From assembly GCF_031179145.1 (NCBI RefSeq), contig NZ_JAPSIB010000016.1, forward strand, positions 17,212 to 81,211: a stretch of DNA of 64,000 nucleotides, read 5' to 3'. The stretch is from Brevibacterium sp. GTDB taxonomy: Bacteria; Actinomycetota; Actinomycetes; Actinomycetales; Brevibacteriaceae. A program made the position numbers and the translations under genes. Positions 9,387-23,089 of the stretch are shown here, one piece after another (position 1 is the stretch's first letter; every line of letters starts with the position of its first letter). The notes beneath the pieces were generated by a model. That model ran no database searches and had not been told where the DNA came from. It saw only the letters and a list, made by a program, of their open reading frames with translations.

Positions 9387-9473
9387 CCGTCCGGTTGGCT
9401 GCGTCCGGATCCTCGCCGAGGTGACCGTCCGGTGGGCTGCGTCCGGATCCTCGCCGAGGTGACCGTCCGGTGG
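9387..9473. repeat. 38-bp tandem repeat, about 2.3 copies
   Basis: CCGTCCGGTTGGCTGCGTCC continues with GGATCCTCGCCGAGGTGA (9387-9424). A second copy differing by one base runs 9425-9462, and an 11-base partial third follows. Each unit ends with CGCCGAGGTGA, and an extra copy of that word lies at 9348. The tandem fills the gap between gatC and the molybdenum enzyme. Confidence 0.85.
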
Positions 9474-9484
9474 CGTGTGGTCGT

Positions 9485-11980
9485 TCAGTCCGCGTCGGGT
9501 GAGGTGAAGGGCGGTTGCTTCGTGGTGACGGTGACGGGCGGGGCCAGGGGCTCGTAGGGTTCGACTTCGACGAGGGTCGAGAGCGCTGCCGGCCCCTGAG
9601 CGAGTCGGGAGGTGCCGTGGTCTCGGGTGAGCACGTTCGGGTTGCCGTGCAGCTCCAACGGATTCTCGTCGCCGGCGGTGCTGCCGTCGCCGGAGTACCC
9701 GGCCTTCGCCGTCTCCGGTTGGTACCAGGCCCCGGCTGACAGCTGAATCACGCCTCGACTGATGTGCTCGCTCAGGATCACTCCCACCAGGCACGCACCT
9801 CGCTCGTTGAAGACGCGCACGACGCTTCCATCGACGATGTCCCGCTCGGCGGCGTCGACAGGGTTGAGGCGGCAGGGTTCGCGGCCCGCCACCTTGCTCG
9901 TCCGGGACGACCCGGCGAAGTCGAGCTGACTGTGCAACCGCTGCTTGGGCTGATTGGACACGAGGTGGAGCGAACCCGGTCTCGCCTCGGCGGAGCCCAA
10001 CCACTCCGTCGGTTCGATCCACGCCGGATGTCCGGGACAGTCCGCGTAGTCGAAGGACGCGATGGTCTCCGAGAACAGTTCGATTCGTCCCGACGGCGTC
10101 TGCAGCGGATGGGCAGCGGGATCGGTGCGGAAATCCTCGAGCAGCACCGTGCTCCCCGGTTCGACGTCGACTCCCCCGTCGGCCCAGAACAGCGCAAAGT
10201 CGGGCAGCTCGATCCCCTGTTCCGCCGCGGCTTCCCGAGTGGAGTCGTAGAGGTGCTCGATCCACTCCATCTCCGTTCTGCCCCGGGTGTACTCCTCGGC
10301 GATGCCGAGCCGGTGCGCGAGGTCGGCGAAGATCGCGAAGTCGGAGCGGGCGCTGTGGCGAGGAGCGACCGCCTGGTGCATGGCGATGATGCGCGGATCC
10401 CCGGAGGCGGCCCCGATGTCGTTGCGCTCGAGAGTCGTCGTCGCGGGAAGGACGATGTCCGCATGTCGGGCGGTCGCGGTCCAGAACGGTTCATGGACGA
10501 TGACGGTCTCCGGCTTCTGCCACCCTTGACGCAGCCGGTTGAGATCCTGGTGGTGATGGAACGGGTTCCCACCGGCCCAGTAGATGAGGCGGGTGTCCGG
10601 ATAGCGGCAATGAGTGCCGTTGAACTCGTACTCGCCACCCGGGGTGAGCAGCATGTCCGTGATCCTCGCGGCCGGGATCGGGGCACTCACGGGGTTGGTC
10701 CCGGTGGGCAGCTTCGGGGCGGGGAACGGATACTTCCAGTTGCCCATCGTGCCCGTCGCTCCATAGGCGAAGCCGAAGCCCCCGCCGGGCAGACCGATCT
10801 GGCCGAGCATGGAGGCCAGGGCGACCGCCACCCAATAGGTCTGCTCCCCGTGATCGGCCCTCTGCAGCGACCAGGTCACGGAGATCATCGTCCGCTTCGC
10901 CGCCATCGAGCGGGCTAGGTCTCGGATCGTGTCCGCCGGGATCCCGGTGATTCCGCTCGCCCAGTCCGCGTCACGAGCCTGGGCAGCACCGGGGTCGGAC
11001 GGCAGGTCCTTCGTCGATGTGGGGCGACTGCCGTTCGCCGCATCGACGGCTGTGCCGTCAATGGTTCCCGTCTGGATGGTTCCCGTCAGAAGATACTCGC
11101 GGAATCTCTCCCCGCCGACGCAGTGGGACTCGAGGAAGGCATTGTTATGGAGATCCTCGACGAGGAGGGTGTGGGCCAGGCCGAGCATGAGCGCCACATC
11201 GGTGTTGGGTCGCACGGGCAGCCAGGTGGGGTCGATGAAGTCGGGCGCGTCGTCGCGGATGGGAGAGAGCGAGACGAAGTCGCATCCGTTCTCCCGCGTC
11301 GCTCGCAGCCAACCGGCGATGGGGTGATCGGCGATCCCACCCGACTCGATCTGGGTGTTCTTCATCGCCACACCGCCGAACATCACCCACAGCTCGGTGT
11401 GCTCGGCGACCACGTCCCAGCTGCTCAGCAGGCCGTTCGCAAAGTCGGCGGAGCCGAGCACATGAGGCAGGAGGGCGGCTGCGGCTCCGTAGCTGTAGTT
11501 GCCGACCTGGGAGGTGTGGCCGCCGAAGGCATTGAGGAACCGGTGGAGCTGAGTCCGGGCGTGGTGGAACCGACCGGCGCTCGCCCACCCATAGGAGCCG
11601 CCGAAGATGGCTGAGTTTCCGTGCAGTCTGTGCACCCGCTCGAGCTCACCGGCGACGAGGTCGAGAGCCTCGTCCCAGTCGACCTCGACGAACGGTTCGG
11701 CGCCCCGGCTCTCCGGCCGGCGCTCGTCATCAGCGGGTGGCTCCTGCAGAGAACTGTCACTGGGTGAAGAGACGGCCCGGTGCTTGCGGACCGCATCGAG
11801 CCATGACTTCCGCACCGCCGGTCGCCGCACTCGCACCTGCGAGTCCACGGCCTCCCCGAGGTCGTGGATGAGCGGGCTGGGGTCGGAATCGCTCCCCGTC
11901 GGGGTGAGTTCGACGATGCGATCGTCAGCGACCTCGACGTCGAAAGCGCCCCAATGCGAGCTGTGCGGAACCGTGGTCAT
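9485..11980 (-). CDS. Molybdopterin-dependent S/N-oxide reductase, BisC-like
   Basis: 831 residues, DMSO-reductase superfamily, biotin sulfoxide/TMAO reductase branch. GGSYGWASAGRFHHA carries the serine (Ser134) that coordinates molybdenum in this branch. Other family marks are VLPATTTLERNDIG, ISVTWSLQRADHGEQ, LPGGGFGFAYG and the C-terminal MGD-binding domain with VSNQPKQRLHSQLD and GDIVDGSVVRVFNERG-like sequence. There is no Tat signal and no N-terminal iron-sulfur Cys motif, so it is cytoplasmic and needs an external reductant. BisC and MsrP-like repair of methionine or biotin sulfoxide is the likely type of reaction; the exact substrate cannot be read. It sits alone between gatC and a small exported protein. 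Confidence 0.85.
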   Translation of the reverse strand: MTTVPHSSHWGAFDVEVADDRIVELTPTGSDSDPSPLIHDLGEAVDSQVRVRRPAVRKSWLDAVRKHRAVSSPSDSSLQEPPADDERRPESRGAEPFVEVDWDEALDLVAGELERVHRLHGNSAIFGGSYGWASAGRFHHARTQLHRFLNAFGGHTSQVGNYSYGAAAALLPHVLGSADFANGLLSSWDVVAEHTELWVMFGGVAMKNTQIESGGIADHPIAGWLRATRENGCDFVSLSPIRDDAPDFIDPTWLPVRPNTDVALMLGLAHTLLVEDLHNNAFLESHCVGGERFREYLLTGTIQTGTIDGTAVDAANGSRPTSTKDLPSDPGAAQARDADWASGITGIPADTIRDLARSMAAKRTMISVTWSLQRADHGEQTYWVAVALASMLGQIGLPGGGFGFAYGATGTMGNWKYPFPAPKLPTGTNPVSAPIPAARITDMLLTPGGEYEFNGTHCRYPDTRLIYWAGGNPFHHHQDLNRLRQGWQKPETVIVHEPFWTATARHADIVLPATTTLERNDIGAASGDPRIIAMHQAVAPRHSARSDFAIFADLAHRLGIAEEYTRGRTEMEWIEHLYDSTREAAAEQGIELPDFALFWADGGVDVEPGSTVLLEDFRTDPAAHPLQTPSGRIELFSETIASFDYADCPGHPAWIEPTEWLGSAEARPGSLHLVSNQPKQRLHSQLDFAGSSRTSKVAGREPCRLNPVDAAERDIVDGSVVRVFNERGACLVGVILSEHISRGVIQLSAGAWYQPETAKAGYSGDGSTAGDENPLELHGNPNVLTRDHGTSRLAQGPAALSTLVEVEPYEPLAPPVTVTTKQPPFTSPDAD

Positions 11981-12045
11981 GGAACCCCCGAACGACGATG
12001 TGAGTTTCGCTCAGACTATCGGTTCGCCGGTGACCCCATTCACGC

Positions 12046-12627
12046 TCATCCGATCCTGCGCTCGGGCCAGGTTCGTTCTCCGCGGATGTAGCCGGAGAGG
12101 TCCTCGAGCACGCGGGCAGCGTCTTCCTTGGTCATCTCGCCGGCCTCGACTCCCGCCTGGAGGTCTGCGGCGAGTTCGGCGATGCGAGCTTCGGCCGAGA
12201 CGACCTCGCGGACTTGCGCGTCGACAGCCTCCTGCGTCGCAGCCGGGGCCGTGGCAGCCTGGGCCGCGACAGCCTTCTGCGTAGCGACAGCCTGGCGTGC
12301 GACAGCCCCGCGAGTGGCGTCTGCATTTCCGGACTCTGCCGGGATCAGCGTGCGACCCTGCAACGGAGTCGCCTCGGGCGACCTGTCGGTGGTGCGAGCG
12401 GAGCTCCTCCGCGCATGGTTGACCCGAAGGGTCGACGAGGCCACCGCCGCAGGAATCTGCGCGTCGGTGCTGCTGTCACTCGGAGGCGCCTCGGAGACGG
12501 GTCGTTTGCCTGGCGGTTGCCCCGGATTCAATACGAAGTCGGCGATGCCTGCGGTCAGTGGTGCAGTGGTGAGAACTGCGGCGAGGACGACGGCCGTACC
12601 GGCAAGTGCTCGGGGAATCGCTTTCAT
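12046..12627 (-). CDS. Exported Ala-rich protein of unknown function
   Basis: 193 residues from the ATG at 12627. Residues 1-27 form a signal peptide (MKAIPRALAGTAVVLAAVLT, then TAPLTAG). A polar linker with LNPGQPPGKRP follows, then an alanine-rich stretch with short repeats of AVA-Q-AVA type (DNA word CGACAGCCT recurs near 12230-12310), and a helical C-terminus VREVVSAEARIAELAADLQAGVEAGEM-KEDAARVLEDL. The frame stays open further upstream into the end of ligA, but only this start gives a signal peptide. I do not recognise a family. It lies between the molybdenum enzyme and ligA on the same strand. Confidence 0.6.
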   Translation of the reverse strand: MKAIPRALAGTAVVLAAVLTTAPLTAGIADFVLNPGQPPGKRPVSEAPPSDSSTDAQIPAAVASSTLRVNHARRSSARTTDRSPEATPLQGRTLIPAESGNADATRGAVARQAVATQKAVAAQAATAPAATQEAVDAQVREVVSAEARIAELAADLQAGVEAGEMTKEDAARVLEDLSGYIRGERTWPERRIG

Positions 12628-12754
12628 GCCTTCACTCTGGCAGACCAATCTGACCTCAATCTCAACCCCACCTGAGACAAACCTTGAATTCAGGTAACGA
12701 AATCGACACCAAAGTGCAACGAAAGCATTCAGTTCGCAGGCTTCCCCCCTGGGA

Positions 12755-16197
<3,443 letters not shown>

Positions 16198-18195
16198 AGA
16201 ATCCGAACTCGCTTTCCAAGGAATCGATGATGGTCTCTGCGCGGACGAAGCCGTGCGATTCGCCTTTGTACAACCGGTAAATGTACTCCACTCCGGCGAG
16301 CTCGAGCATGCCCACGAAGTCCTGCGCCTGGCTGGGCGGGACGATGGGGTCGCGGTCGCCCTGCATGATCGCCACCGGCACGGTGATGCTGCGCACCCGC
16401 CTGATCGGAGAGCGGGTCATGTACTCGTGGTGGGCCTGCGGCCACGGCCCCACGAGCCCGTCGATGTAGTGGCGTTCGAAGTCGTGGGTGTCGACGACGA
16501 ACCGCATCAGGTCGGTGACCCCGAAATAGGACGTTCCGCAGGCGAACAGATCGGACGAGGCGAGCGCGGACAGCGCCGTCCAGCCGCCGGCCGAGGCGCC
16601 GCTGATCGCGATGCGCTGCGGGTCCACCAGTCCTTCCGCGATGAGCCCGCGGACGGCGGTCACGGTGTCCTCGACGTCGACGATTCCCCACTGGCCCCGC
16701 AGCCGGTTGCGCCATGCTCGTCCGTACCCGGTGGATCCGCCGTAGTTGACCTCCATCACGCCGATGCCGCGGGAGGTGAAGTAGCTGTTGCGCGCCGACA
16801 TGTCGGCCGTGGCCTGCCCGGTGGGCCCGCCATGGGCGACGACCACGTAGGGAGGGCGCTCATCCTCGGAGGCGACGAAGCGCGGATTGTCCGGCGGGTG
16901 GATGACGACCGGCACACCGCCGAGCTCACGTGTGTACGGGTGGGAGAAGTACTCCCCATGGGCGTCATGGCGTTCGGCCGCGACCTCGATGAACTCTCCG
17001 CTGGCCCGGTCGATCGCGTAGAGCGCGCCGACCGAGTCGCTCGACTTCGCCGAGGCGAGCACGTGCGAGTCGGAGATGTCGTGGAGTTCGATGCTGCCGA
17101 ATGTCCGTCCGACCTCCCTGACCTCATGGACCCGGGAGTGCGGTTCCCTCCCCGTCGAGGTGGTCGCCCGGACGAACTGCGCAGTGTCGGCTTGGGAGTG
17201 CGCCCAGATCTCATCCGGCGCGTTGAGGTGCCAGCGAGCACCGAGCTGCCACAGCGGCCCCCCGATCTCGGCACCGGTGTCGAGGACCGGCCTGAGGTCG
17301 GAGATGCGGAATTCCCTCGGCCCGGCCTCGGCCACCGCGTCCCACTGGGCCCGGGTGCCGAAGTTGAGCGCGTACAGGGCCCAGTGCCCGGCGTGGTCGG
17401 AGCCGAGCAGGAGGGTCGAGTCGGAGGTGAACTCGGGTTGGAGCAGGGACACGTCCTTGCCGTGGAGCACGGCCCGGACCGGGATCTGCGGGGTTCTCAC
17501 GTCGATGAGCCACAGACTCGTCGAGTCCCAGGGCATGTGCGGGTGCTCCCAGCCGATGAACGCCAGGGTCGCACCGTCCGGGGACAGCCTCGGCCAGGCC
17601 ATGAAGTGGGCATGGCGGGACAGCACGTTGGTCGCGCCGTGCCTGGTCAGGAGCACGATGGCGCGTTCCTTGCGGGTGCTGCGGTTGTCCTCGCGCACAC
17701 ACAGCAAGCCCCATCGGGTCATCACGAGGTCGCCGTAGCGGATGCGTCCCGACGTGTCCGGGGTCAGCGGGTGGGGCGCCTTGCCGGGGATCAGCTGCCA
17801 GACTCTCTGATCCGCAGCGTTGACGAAGTAGATGATCTCGCTGGACGGATCGATCGCCCAAGCCGCTCCCCCGTATTCGTGCACGGACGAGCGGATGTTG
17901 AAGTCCTCGGGAAGGACCTGCTCACGATCCCGGGGATGCGAGAGACACGTGCGCACAAGGCCGGTGCGAGAGCTCTCCTCGGGGACCTTCGTCGAGAAAT
18001 AGACATGCTCGCCGCGGAACCGGGCGTCGAAGATCGGCGCGGACCCGGCATGCACCTCGGCGGCGCTCAGGGGTGAGGTCCAGGTTCCGTAAGGCGCTCT
18101 CACGACCTCCTGGAGAAACTCCTTCATGCCTCCAACAGTATCGCGCCGGGGCCGGGTTTCGGCGTGTATCGGAGCAGGTCGCACCGAGGGTGTGG

Positions 18196-18251
18196 GTTTC
18201 CCTCGACCGGCCCGGCCGCAACCCGCTCCCGCGGGAGGAATCGGTCCGCTC
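18196..18251. repeat. 56-bp intergenic repeat, copy A
   Basis: Starts GTTTCCCTCGACCGGCCCGG and ends GGTCCGCTC. Without gaps it matches 20411-20466 at about 47 of 56 positions, in the same orientation. The two copies flank the helicase gene. Confidence 0.75.
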
Positions 18252-18286
18252 GGCACGGCGAGCTCAGCCTCAGATGCAAAAACATG

Positions 18287-18322
18287 TAGACTGGAAGCAT
18301 CTGCGAACCCGTATTCGGGTTC
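18287..18322 (+). promoter_or_regulatory. Candidate promoter and leader hairpin of the helicase gene
   Basis: TAGACT at 18287-18292 could be the -10. It is followed by a perfect 7-bp hairpin GAACCCG-TATT-CGGGTTC (18305-18322) inside the predicted 5' leader of about 70 bases. Long leaders are common for cold-induced DEAD-box mRNAs; regulation here is an inference. Confidence 0.35.
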
Positions 18323-18369
18323 CCTGCGTCGTCAGGACACCTCGTCTGAAGCAGCTGGGAGAGTTCCCG

Positions 18370-20325
18370 GTGCATATTCAGCGAAACTATCTTCTCTCGG
18401 CGTTCGAGTGCGTCAATCGGCGCTCTCACTCCCAGCCCGGAATCGACTCCCCGTCACCATATGGCAACGGCTGCACGTCGTCCGGCACGTCGAAGGGTCA
18501 CCCCATCACTGCCTCACAGAGCACCAGCACCACTCGCACATCTTCCACTCGCGCCTCCTCCGCCAGGCGCCGTCCGTCCAAGACGGAGTCCGCAGGCACT
18601 CGTCCGCCGGAGTCTGTCGCAAATCGAGCGGTCGACATTCCCGTCACGGATGACACCCTCGTCACTTTCGCCGATCTGGGTGTTCCCTCCGCCCTGACCG
18701 ATCGCCTTGGAGCAGAGGGCAAGATCAATGCCTTCCCGATCCAGAAGGACACCCTTCCGGATACCCTCGCCGGTCGAGACGTGCTGGGTCGGGGGAAGAC
18801 CGGATCCGGCAAGACTCTCGCCTTCGCGATTCCCATGGTGGCCAGGCTGGCCGCCTCTCAGACCTCCGGCACGCGAAGAGCCCGCTCTCCGCGCGGACTC
18901 ATCCTCGCCCCCACGCGTGAGCTCGCAACCCAGATCACGAACGTGCTCGAACCGCTGGCCCAGGCCTGCGGCATGCGGACCACGACGATCTTCGGCGGAG
19001 TCAACCAGAAGCGCCAGGAGAAGGCTCTCAATGCCGGGGTCGACATGGTCGTCGCCTGCCCGGGTCGACTCGAAGATCTGCTCAAGCAGGGTCTGGTGTC
19101 CCTGGACCACGTCGAAGTCACCGTTCTCGACGAGGCCGATCACATGGCCGACCTGGGCTTCCTGCCGAGCGTCACCCGCATCCTCGCGATGACTCCGGCC
19201 GACGGCCAGCGGATGTTCTTCTCCGCAACCCTGGACAACGACGTGAGCAAGCTGGTGAACCGGTTCCTCCACAACGAGGTGCTCCACACCGTGGACGATC
19301 CCAACTCACACGTCTCCGACATGACGCATTGCGTGTTCGAGGTCTCCGAGGACGACAAGAACGAACTCGTCCACCGACTGGCTTCCGGCTCCGGACGCCG
19401 CATCCTCTTCACGCGCACCAAGCATCGTGCGAAGAAGTTCGCCCGACAGCTCACCGCCCAGGGCATTCCGGCGGCCGACCTGCACGGCAACCTCTCCCAG
19501 GGAGCACGTGATCGCAACCTCGCAGCGTTCAGCGAGGGAGATGTGCGCGTACTCGTCGCCACGGACGTCGCCGCCCGCGGCGTGCATGTCGACTCCGTCG
19601 AACTCGTGGTCCACGTCGACCCCCCGACCGAGCACAAGGCCTACCTGCACCGTTCCGGCCGCACCGCACGCGCCGGCAGCTCCGGCGACGTCGTGACGAT
19701 CATGGTGCCGGAGCAGCGCAAGGACACCATGTCACTGCTGCGCCGGGCCGCGATCAAGGCGACACCCCAGAAGGTCACAGCCGATTCGACCGCCGTGTCG
19801 GATCTCGTGGGTGAAATCGCTGCCTTCGTTGCACCGCAGCCCAAGGAGACCGCTCGGCCGCGAGCGAAGGCAGCGCAGGCCGAGGGTCAGCAGGCTCAAG
19901 GACGCAGGAGCTCATCGCAGCGAGGACGCGGAGGTCGCCCGGGAACGTCCGGCCGCAGGACCGAGACTGGTTCCAGCGGAGAGAGCAGCCGCGGCGCCGA
20001 GACGGGCCGCAGCGGTCAGAACGGCCGCAGCTCAACGACGGGTCGCAGCGGACAGAACAGCCGCAGCACAACGACGGGCCGCAGCTCGGCGACCGGTCGC
20101 GGCGGAGAGGGCACTCGCGGCGGTCAGAACGGCCGCAGCTCAACGACGGGCCGCGCCCAGGGAACCCGCGTCGGCCGCGGCAACCGCGACGAATCCCGCA
20201 GCAGCCGCCAGGGATCCGGCGGCGGCAACCGTCAGATGTCGGAGCCTCGGGGTTCGAGCCCGGAGACCCGCAATCGTCACCGCAGCCGCACCGGTTCGCG
20301 AACGGTCTACTCGACCAGCAGCTGA
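18370..20325 (+). CDS. DEAD-box RNA helicase with long basic C-terminal tail
   Basis: ATP-dependent RNA helicase, probably for ribosome assembly or mRNA turnover. Motifs in order: FPIQKDTLPDTLAGRDVLGRGKTGSGKT (Q motif region and motif I), PTRELATQI (Ia), DEADHMADLGF (II, DEAD), FFSATL (III, SAT), HGNLSQGARDRNLAAF, VATDVAARGVHVD (V) and HRSGRTARAG (VI). The last 150 residues are low complexity with repeats of GRSSTTGRSGQN type (19980-20200), an RGG-like RNA-binding tail. I chose the GTG at 18370 because GGGAG lies 9 bases ahead; the frame is open further upstream, so the N-terminus (Ser/Thr-rich, about 90 residues before the Q motif) is uncertain. It points opposite to all neighbours. Confidence 0.88.
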   Translation: MHIQRNYLLSAFECVNRRSHSQPGIDSPSPYGNGCTSSGTSKGHPITASQSTSTTRTSSTRASSARRRPSKTESAGTRPPESVANRAVDIPVTDDTLVTFADLGVPSALTDRLGAEGKINAFPIQKDTLPDTLAGRDVLGRGKTGSGKTLAFAIPMVARLAASQTSGTRRARSPRGLILAPTRELATQITNVLEPLAQACGMRTTTIFGGVNQKRQEKALNAGVDMVVACPGRLEDLLKQGLVSLDHVEVTVLDEADHMADLGFLPSVTRILAMTPADGQRMFFSATLDNDVSKLVNRFLHNEVLHTVDDPNSHVSDMTHCVFEVSEDDKNELVHRLASGSGRRILFTRTKHRAKKFARQLTAQGIPAADLHGNLSQGARDRNLAAFSEGDVRVLVATDVAARGVHVDSVELVVHVDPPTEHKAYLHRSGRTARAGSSGDVVTIMVPEQRKDTMSLLRRAAIKATPQKVTADSTAVSDLVGEIAAFVAPQPKETARPRAKAAQAEGQQAQGRRSSSQRGRGGRPGTSGRRTETGSSGESSRGAETGRSGQNGRSSTTGRSGQNSRSTTTGRSSATGRGGEGTRGGQNGRSSTTGRAQGTRVGRGNRDESRSSRQGSGGGNRQMSEPRGSSPETRNRHRSRTGSRTVYSTSS

Positions 20326-20342
20326 GCAGACCACCTGCGGCC

Positions 20343-20379
20343 GGGCCCGTCCAGCGGACCAGTTTCCCTCGACGGGCCC
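20343..20379 (+). terminator. Hairpin downstream of the helicase gene
   Basis: GGGCCCGTC and GACGGGCCC pair perfectly around a 19-base loop, 18 bases after the stop. There is no T-run, so it may work poorly as an intrinsic terminator; it is also part of a repeat. Confidence 0.45.
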
Positions 20380-20428
20380 GCTTCCATTGCCGGGCTCGCC
20401 GAGCGGACCAGTTTCCCTCGACGGGCCC
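20353..20428. repeat. 27-bp direct repeat, period 49
   Basis: AGCGGACCAGTTTCCCTCGA followed by CGGGCCC is present at 20353-20379 and again, identical, at 20402-20428. The second copy runs into the 56-bp repeat copy B. Confidence 0.85.
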
Positions 20429-20466
20429 AGCCGCAGCTCGATCCCTCGGGAGAAACCCGTCCGCTC
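20411..20466. repeat. 56-bp intergenic repeat, copy B
   Basis: Starts GTTTCCCTCGACGGGCCCAG and ends CGTCCGCTC. Same orientation as copy A at 18196-18251 on the far side of the helicase gene. Downstream, CGCAGACGCTCG and GCGCTGACGC words are also repeated up to the mnmA stop. Confidence 0.75.
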
Positions 20467-20572
20467 GAGCGCAGGTCATGCGCGCGGGCGCTGACGCCCG
20501 ACGTAGGAAGCTGGCGCAGACGCTCGAGCGCAGGCGGCTGAAGGCGCAGACGCTCGGCGCAGCCCAAAAGGC

Positions 20573-21766
20573 TCAGGCGCTGACGCGGTCCTTGGCGGTC
20601 ATGTCGATCGTGGCCTGACCGAGCACGCGGGTGCCGCGGTAGATGACCATCGTCTGACCGGGCGCGACTCCGGACAGCGCCTCGTCGACGTCGACGTGCA
20701 TGAGCTGGCCGGCAGGACGGGCCACCGGCACGACCACGTCGTCGACGGCGATGTTCGCCTCGTGCTCGGGCACCTCAGTGATGTAGTCGCCGAGCCAGGC
20801 CCGGGCCGGCACCGGCTCACCGTGGGCGCGGACCTGGACCTCGCAGTCGATTCCGGTGGCAGGATCGGCGCCCATATCGCTCGGCGCCTGACCGCACCAT
20901 GTGGTCCGGATCCCGGTCAGGTGGCTGACAGCCAAGTCCGCGCGGGAGCCGACGGTGACGGTGTTCGTCGCCGGATCGAGGTCGGTGACATAGCGGGGCC
21001 GACCGTCATCTGCCGGCTTCGAGATGCCCAAGCCCTTGCGCTGACCGATCGTGAACGTCATCGCACCATCGTGCTCGCCCAGAACCTCGCCCTCGGCGTC
21101 TTTGATCAGACCCGGGCGCATGGGAATCTTGTCGGCGAGCCATGCTTTGGTGTCCCCGTCGGGGATGAAGCAGATGTCATAGGAGTCGGGCTTGTTGGCG
21201 ACGGGGAAGCCCCGCTCGGATGCCTCGGCGCGGACTTCGGCCTTCGAGGCGGTCGCCCCGATCGGGAAGTAGCAGTGCTCGAGCTGATCGCCGGTGAGCA
21301 CACCGAGGACGTAGGACTGATCCTTGGCCAGGTCCTCACCGCGATGCAGCTCCGGGTGACCGTCGACGTCGCGGATCACCTCGGCGTAGTGGCCGGTGGC
21401 GATCGCGTCGAAGCCGAGCGCCAGGGCGCGGTCGAGGAGAGCGGCGAACTTGATCCGCTCATTGCAGCGCATGCACGGGTTGGGCGTGCGACCGGAGGCG
21501 TATTCGGCGATGAAGTCATCGACGATGTCCTCCTTGAACCGCTCCGAGAAGTCCCAGACGTAGAAGGGGATGTCGAGCATCCCGGCCACCCGGTGGGCGT
21601 CACGGGAGTCCTCGATCGTGCAGCACCCGCGCGATCCCGTGCGCAGGGTGCCGGGCATCCGCGACAGCGCGAGATGAACCCCGACGACCTCGTGACCGGC
21701 GTCGACGGCACGGGCGGCGGCGACCGCGGAGTCGACGCCTCCCGACATGGCGGCGAGAATTCTCAT
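20573..21766 (-). CDS. mnmA: tRNA-specific 2-thiouridylase
   Basis: Adds sulfur to U34 of Lys, Glu and Gln tRNAs, using sulfur passed on from IscS. 397 residues. The N-type ATP pyrophosphatase loop is [11 protein letters not shown]; tRNA and catalytic regions follow with Cys in [12 protein letters not shown] and the second active-site Cys in [21 protein letters not shown] marks the central domain and the C-terminal beta barrel runs to the end. The ATG overlaps the iscS stop by 4 bases, so sulfur donor and acceptor are made together. Confidence 0.96.
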   Translation of the reverse strand: MRILAAMSGGVDSAVAAARAVDAGHEVVGVHLALSRMPGTLRTGSRGCCTIEDSRDAHRVAGMLDIPFYVWDFSERFKEDIVDDFIAEYASGRTPNPCMRCNERIKFAALLDRALALGFDAIATGHYAEVIRDVDGHPELHRGEDLAKDQSYVLGVLTGDQLEHCYFPIGATASKAEVRAEASERGFPVANKPDSYDICFIPDGDTKAWLADKIPMRPGLIKDAEGEVLGEHDGAMTFTIGQRKGLGISKPADDGRPRYVTDLDPATNTVTVGSRADLAVSHLTGIRTTWCGQAPSDMGADPATGIDCEVQVRAHGEPVPARAWLGDYITEVPEHEANIAVDDVVVPVARPAGQLMHVDVDEALSGVAPGQTMVIYRGTRVLGQATIDMTAKDRVSA

Positions 21767-22974
21767 GACACTCCTTGCATCCAGCGCGGGGTCGCGGAAA
21801 CCATCCCGGCCTGACGTGCTTGTTCGACGACTGTGGGCAGCGCTGTCAGCAGCGCATCGATGTCGGCAGCGCTCGTCTGCGCGCCGAGGGTGAATCTCTG
21901 GGTGGAGCGGGCGGTGTCCTCATCCCGGCCGCAGGCGAGGAGCACGTGCGAGGGCCGCGACACGCCCGCTTGGCAGGCCGAGCCCGTCGAGGTCGCGAAT
22001 CCCCGGGCGTCGAGGCCGAACAGGAGGGTGTCGCCCTCGCACCCGGGGAAGGTGAAGTGGACGTTGGCGGGCAGCCGGCCCTCACCTCGGCGACCGGACA
22101 GACGGGCTGCGGGAATCGCGGCTTCGATGCCGACAATGAGGCGATCGCGCAGAGCCGACAGGCGCGCTGCGCGGGAGGCGAGGTCTTCAGTTGCGAGCTG
22201 GGCGGCCTTCGCGAAGGCGAGGGCACCGGCGACATCGAGGGTGCCCGAGCGGACTCCGCGCTCCTGTCCCCCGCCGTGGATGACGGGTACGGGTTTGGCG
22301 GCGCGGTCGAGCAGCAGCGCGCCGATGCCGACGGGTCCGCCGATCTTGTGGGCGCTGACGGACAGTGCCGTGGCGCCGAGGCTTGAGAAGTCGATGGGGA
22401 CCTGGCCGAGCGCCTGGACGGCGTCGACGTGGAAGGGGACCCCCACCTCGGCGGCGGCGCGGGCAAGCTCAGGGATCGGCTGGAGGGTGCCGATCTCATT
22501 GTTCGCGGCCATCACGCTGATGAGTGCGGTCCGCTCCGGGTCACGGCGCAGCTCGGCCAGCGCTGCGTCGAGAATCAGGTGACCGTCCTCGTCGACGTCG
22601 AGCCAGACGATCTCCGCGCCCTGGGTCTCGAGCCATTCGACGGTGTCGAGGACGGCATGGTGTTCGATCGTCGAGGTCAGCACGCGGGGTCGGCCCGGCG
22701 CGGCGAAGGTCCCGCCGTTGCGGGAGAGGTAGAGGCCCTTGAGCGCGAGGTTGTCGGCTTCCGTGCCGCCGGAGGTGAAGACCACCTCCGCCGAGGTGGA
22801 CGCTCCCAGAGCACCAGCCAACTCCTCGCGTGCCGTCTCGATCCGCATCCGCGCAGACTGGCCGGACGCGTGCAGGGATGAGGGATTGCCCCGCCTGCGC
22901 AGTTCGGAGGTGTAGGTCTCCAGCACCGGCTCCGGCATCGGCGAGGTCGCGGCATGATCGAGGTAGATGGGCAC
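21763..22974 (-). CDS. iscS: Cysteine desulfurase
   Basis: PLP enzyme that takes sulfur from cysteine for tRNA thiolation and Fe-S clusters. 403 residues. Class V aminotransferase signatures: [13 protein letters not shown] at the N-terminus, [28 protein letters not shown], the PLP-lysine in [18 protein letters not shown] and the active-site Cys in [12 protein letters not shown] prefer the GTG at 22974 to an ATG nine codons upstream because the family starts here and a TAAAAT box lies 7 bases before it (leaderless). NifS-like group with a short Cys loop. First gene of iscS-mnmA. Confidence 0.94.
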   Translation of the reverse strand: MPIYLDHAATSPMPEPVLETYTSELRRRGNPSSLHASGQSARMRIETAREELAGALGASTSAEVVFTSGGTEADNLALKGLYLSRNGGTFAAPGRPRVLTSTIEHHAVLDTVEWLETQGAEIVWLDVDEDGHLILDAALAELRRDPERTALISVMAANNEIGTLQPIPELARAAAEVGVPFHVDAVQALGQVPIDFSSLGATALSVSAHKIGGPVGIGALLLDRAAKPVPVIHGGGQERGVRSGTLDVAGALAFAKAAQLATEDLASRAARLSALRDRLIVGIEAAIPAARLSGRRGEGRLPANVHFTFPGCEGDTLLFGLDARGFATSTGSACQAGVSRPSHVLLACGRDEDTARSTQRFTLGAQTSAADIDALLTALPTVVEQARQAGMVSATPRWMQGVS

Positions 22975-22981
22975 TGACCCA

Positions 22982-22987
22982 ATTTTA
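22982..22987 (-). promoter_or_regulatory. -10 element of leaderless iscS-mnmA
   Basis: The minus strand reads TAAAAT followed by 7 bases and the GTG at 22974. A near-consensus -10 at leaderless distance. Confidence 0.5.
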
Positions 22988-23076
22988 GGCCGTGAAGGCA
23001 AGTGCGGCCAGGTTCAGTGCCCGATCTCACCTCGGATCGCGCCGGGATCCGGTTCGGGCGCCGCCGGCGCGGTGAT

Positions 23077-23082
23077 TAGACT
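23077..23082 (+). promoter_or_regulatory. -10 element of the leaderless gene at 23090
   Basis: TAGACT, then 7 bases, then GTG. The hexamer and spacing equal those in front of glsA. Confidence 0.5.
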
Positions 23083-23089
23083 TGAGCGG

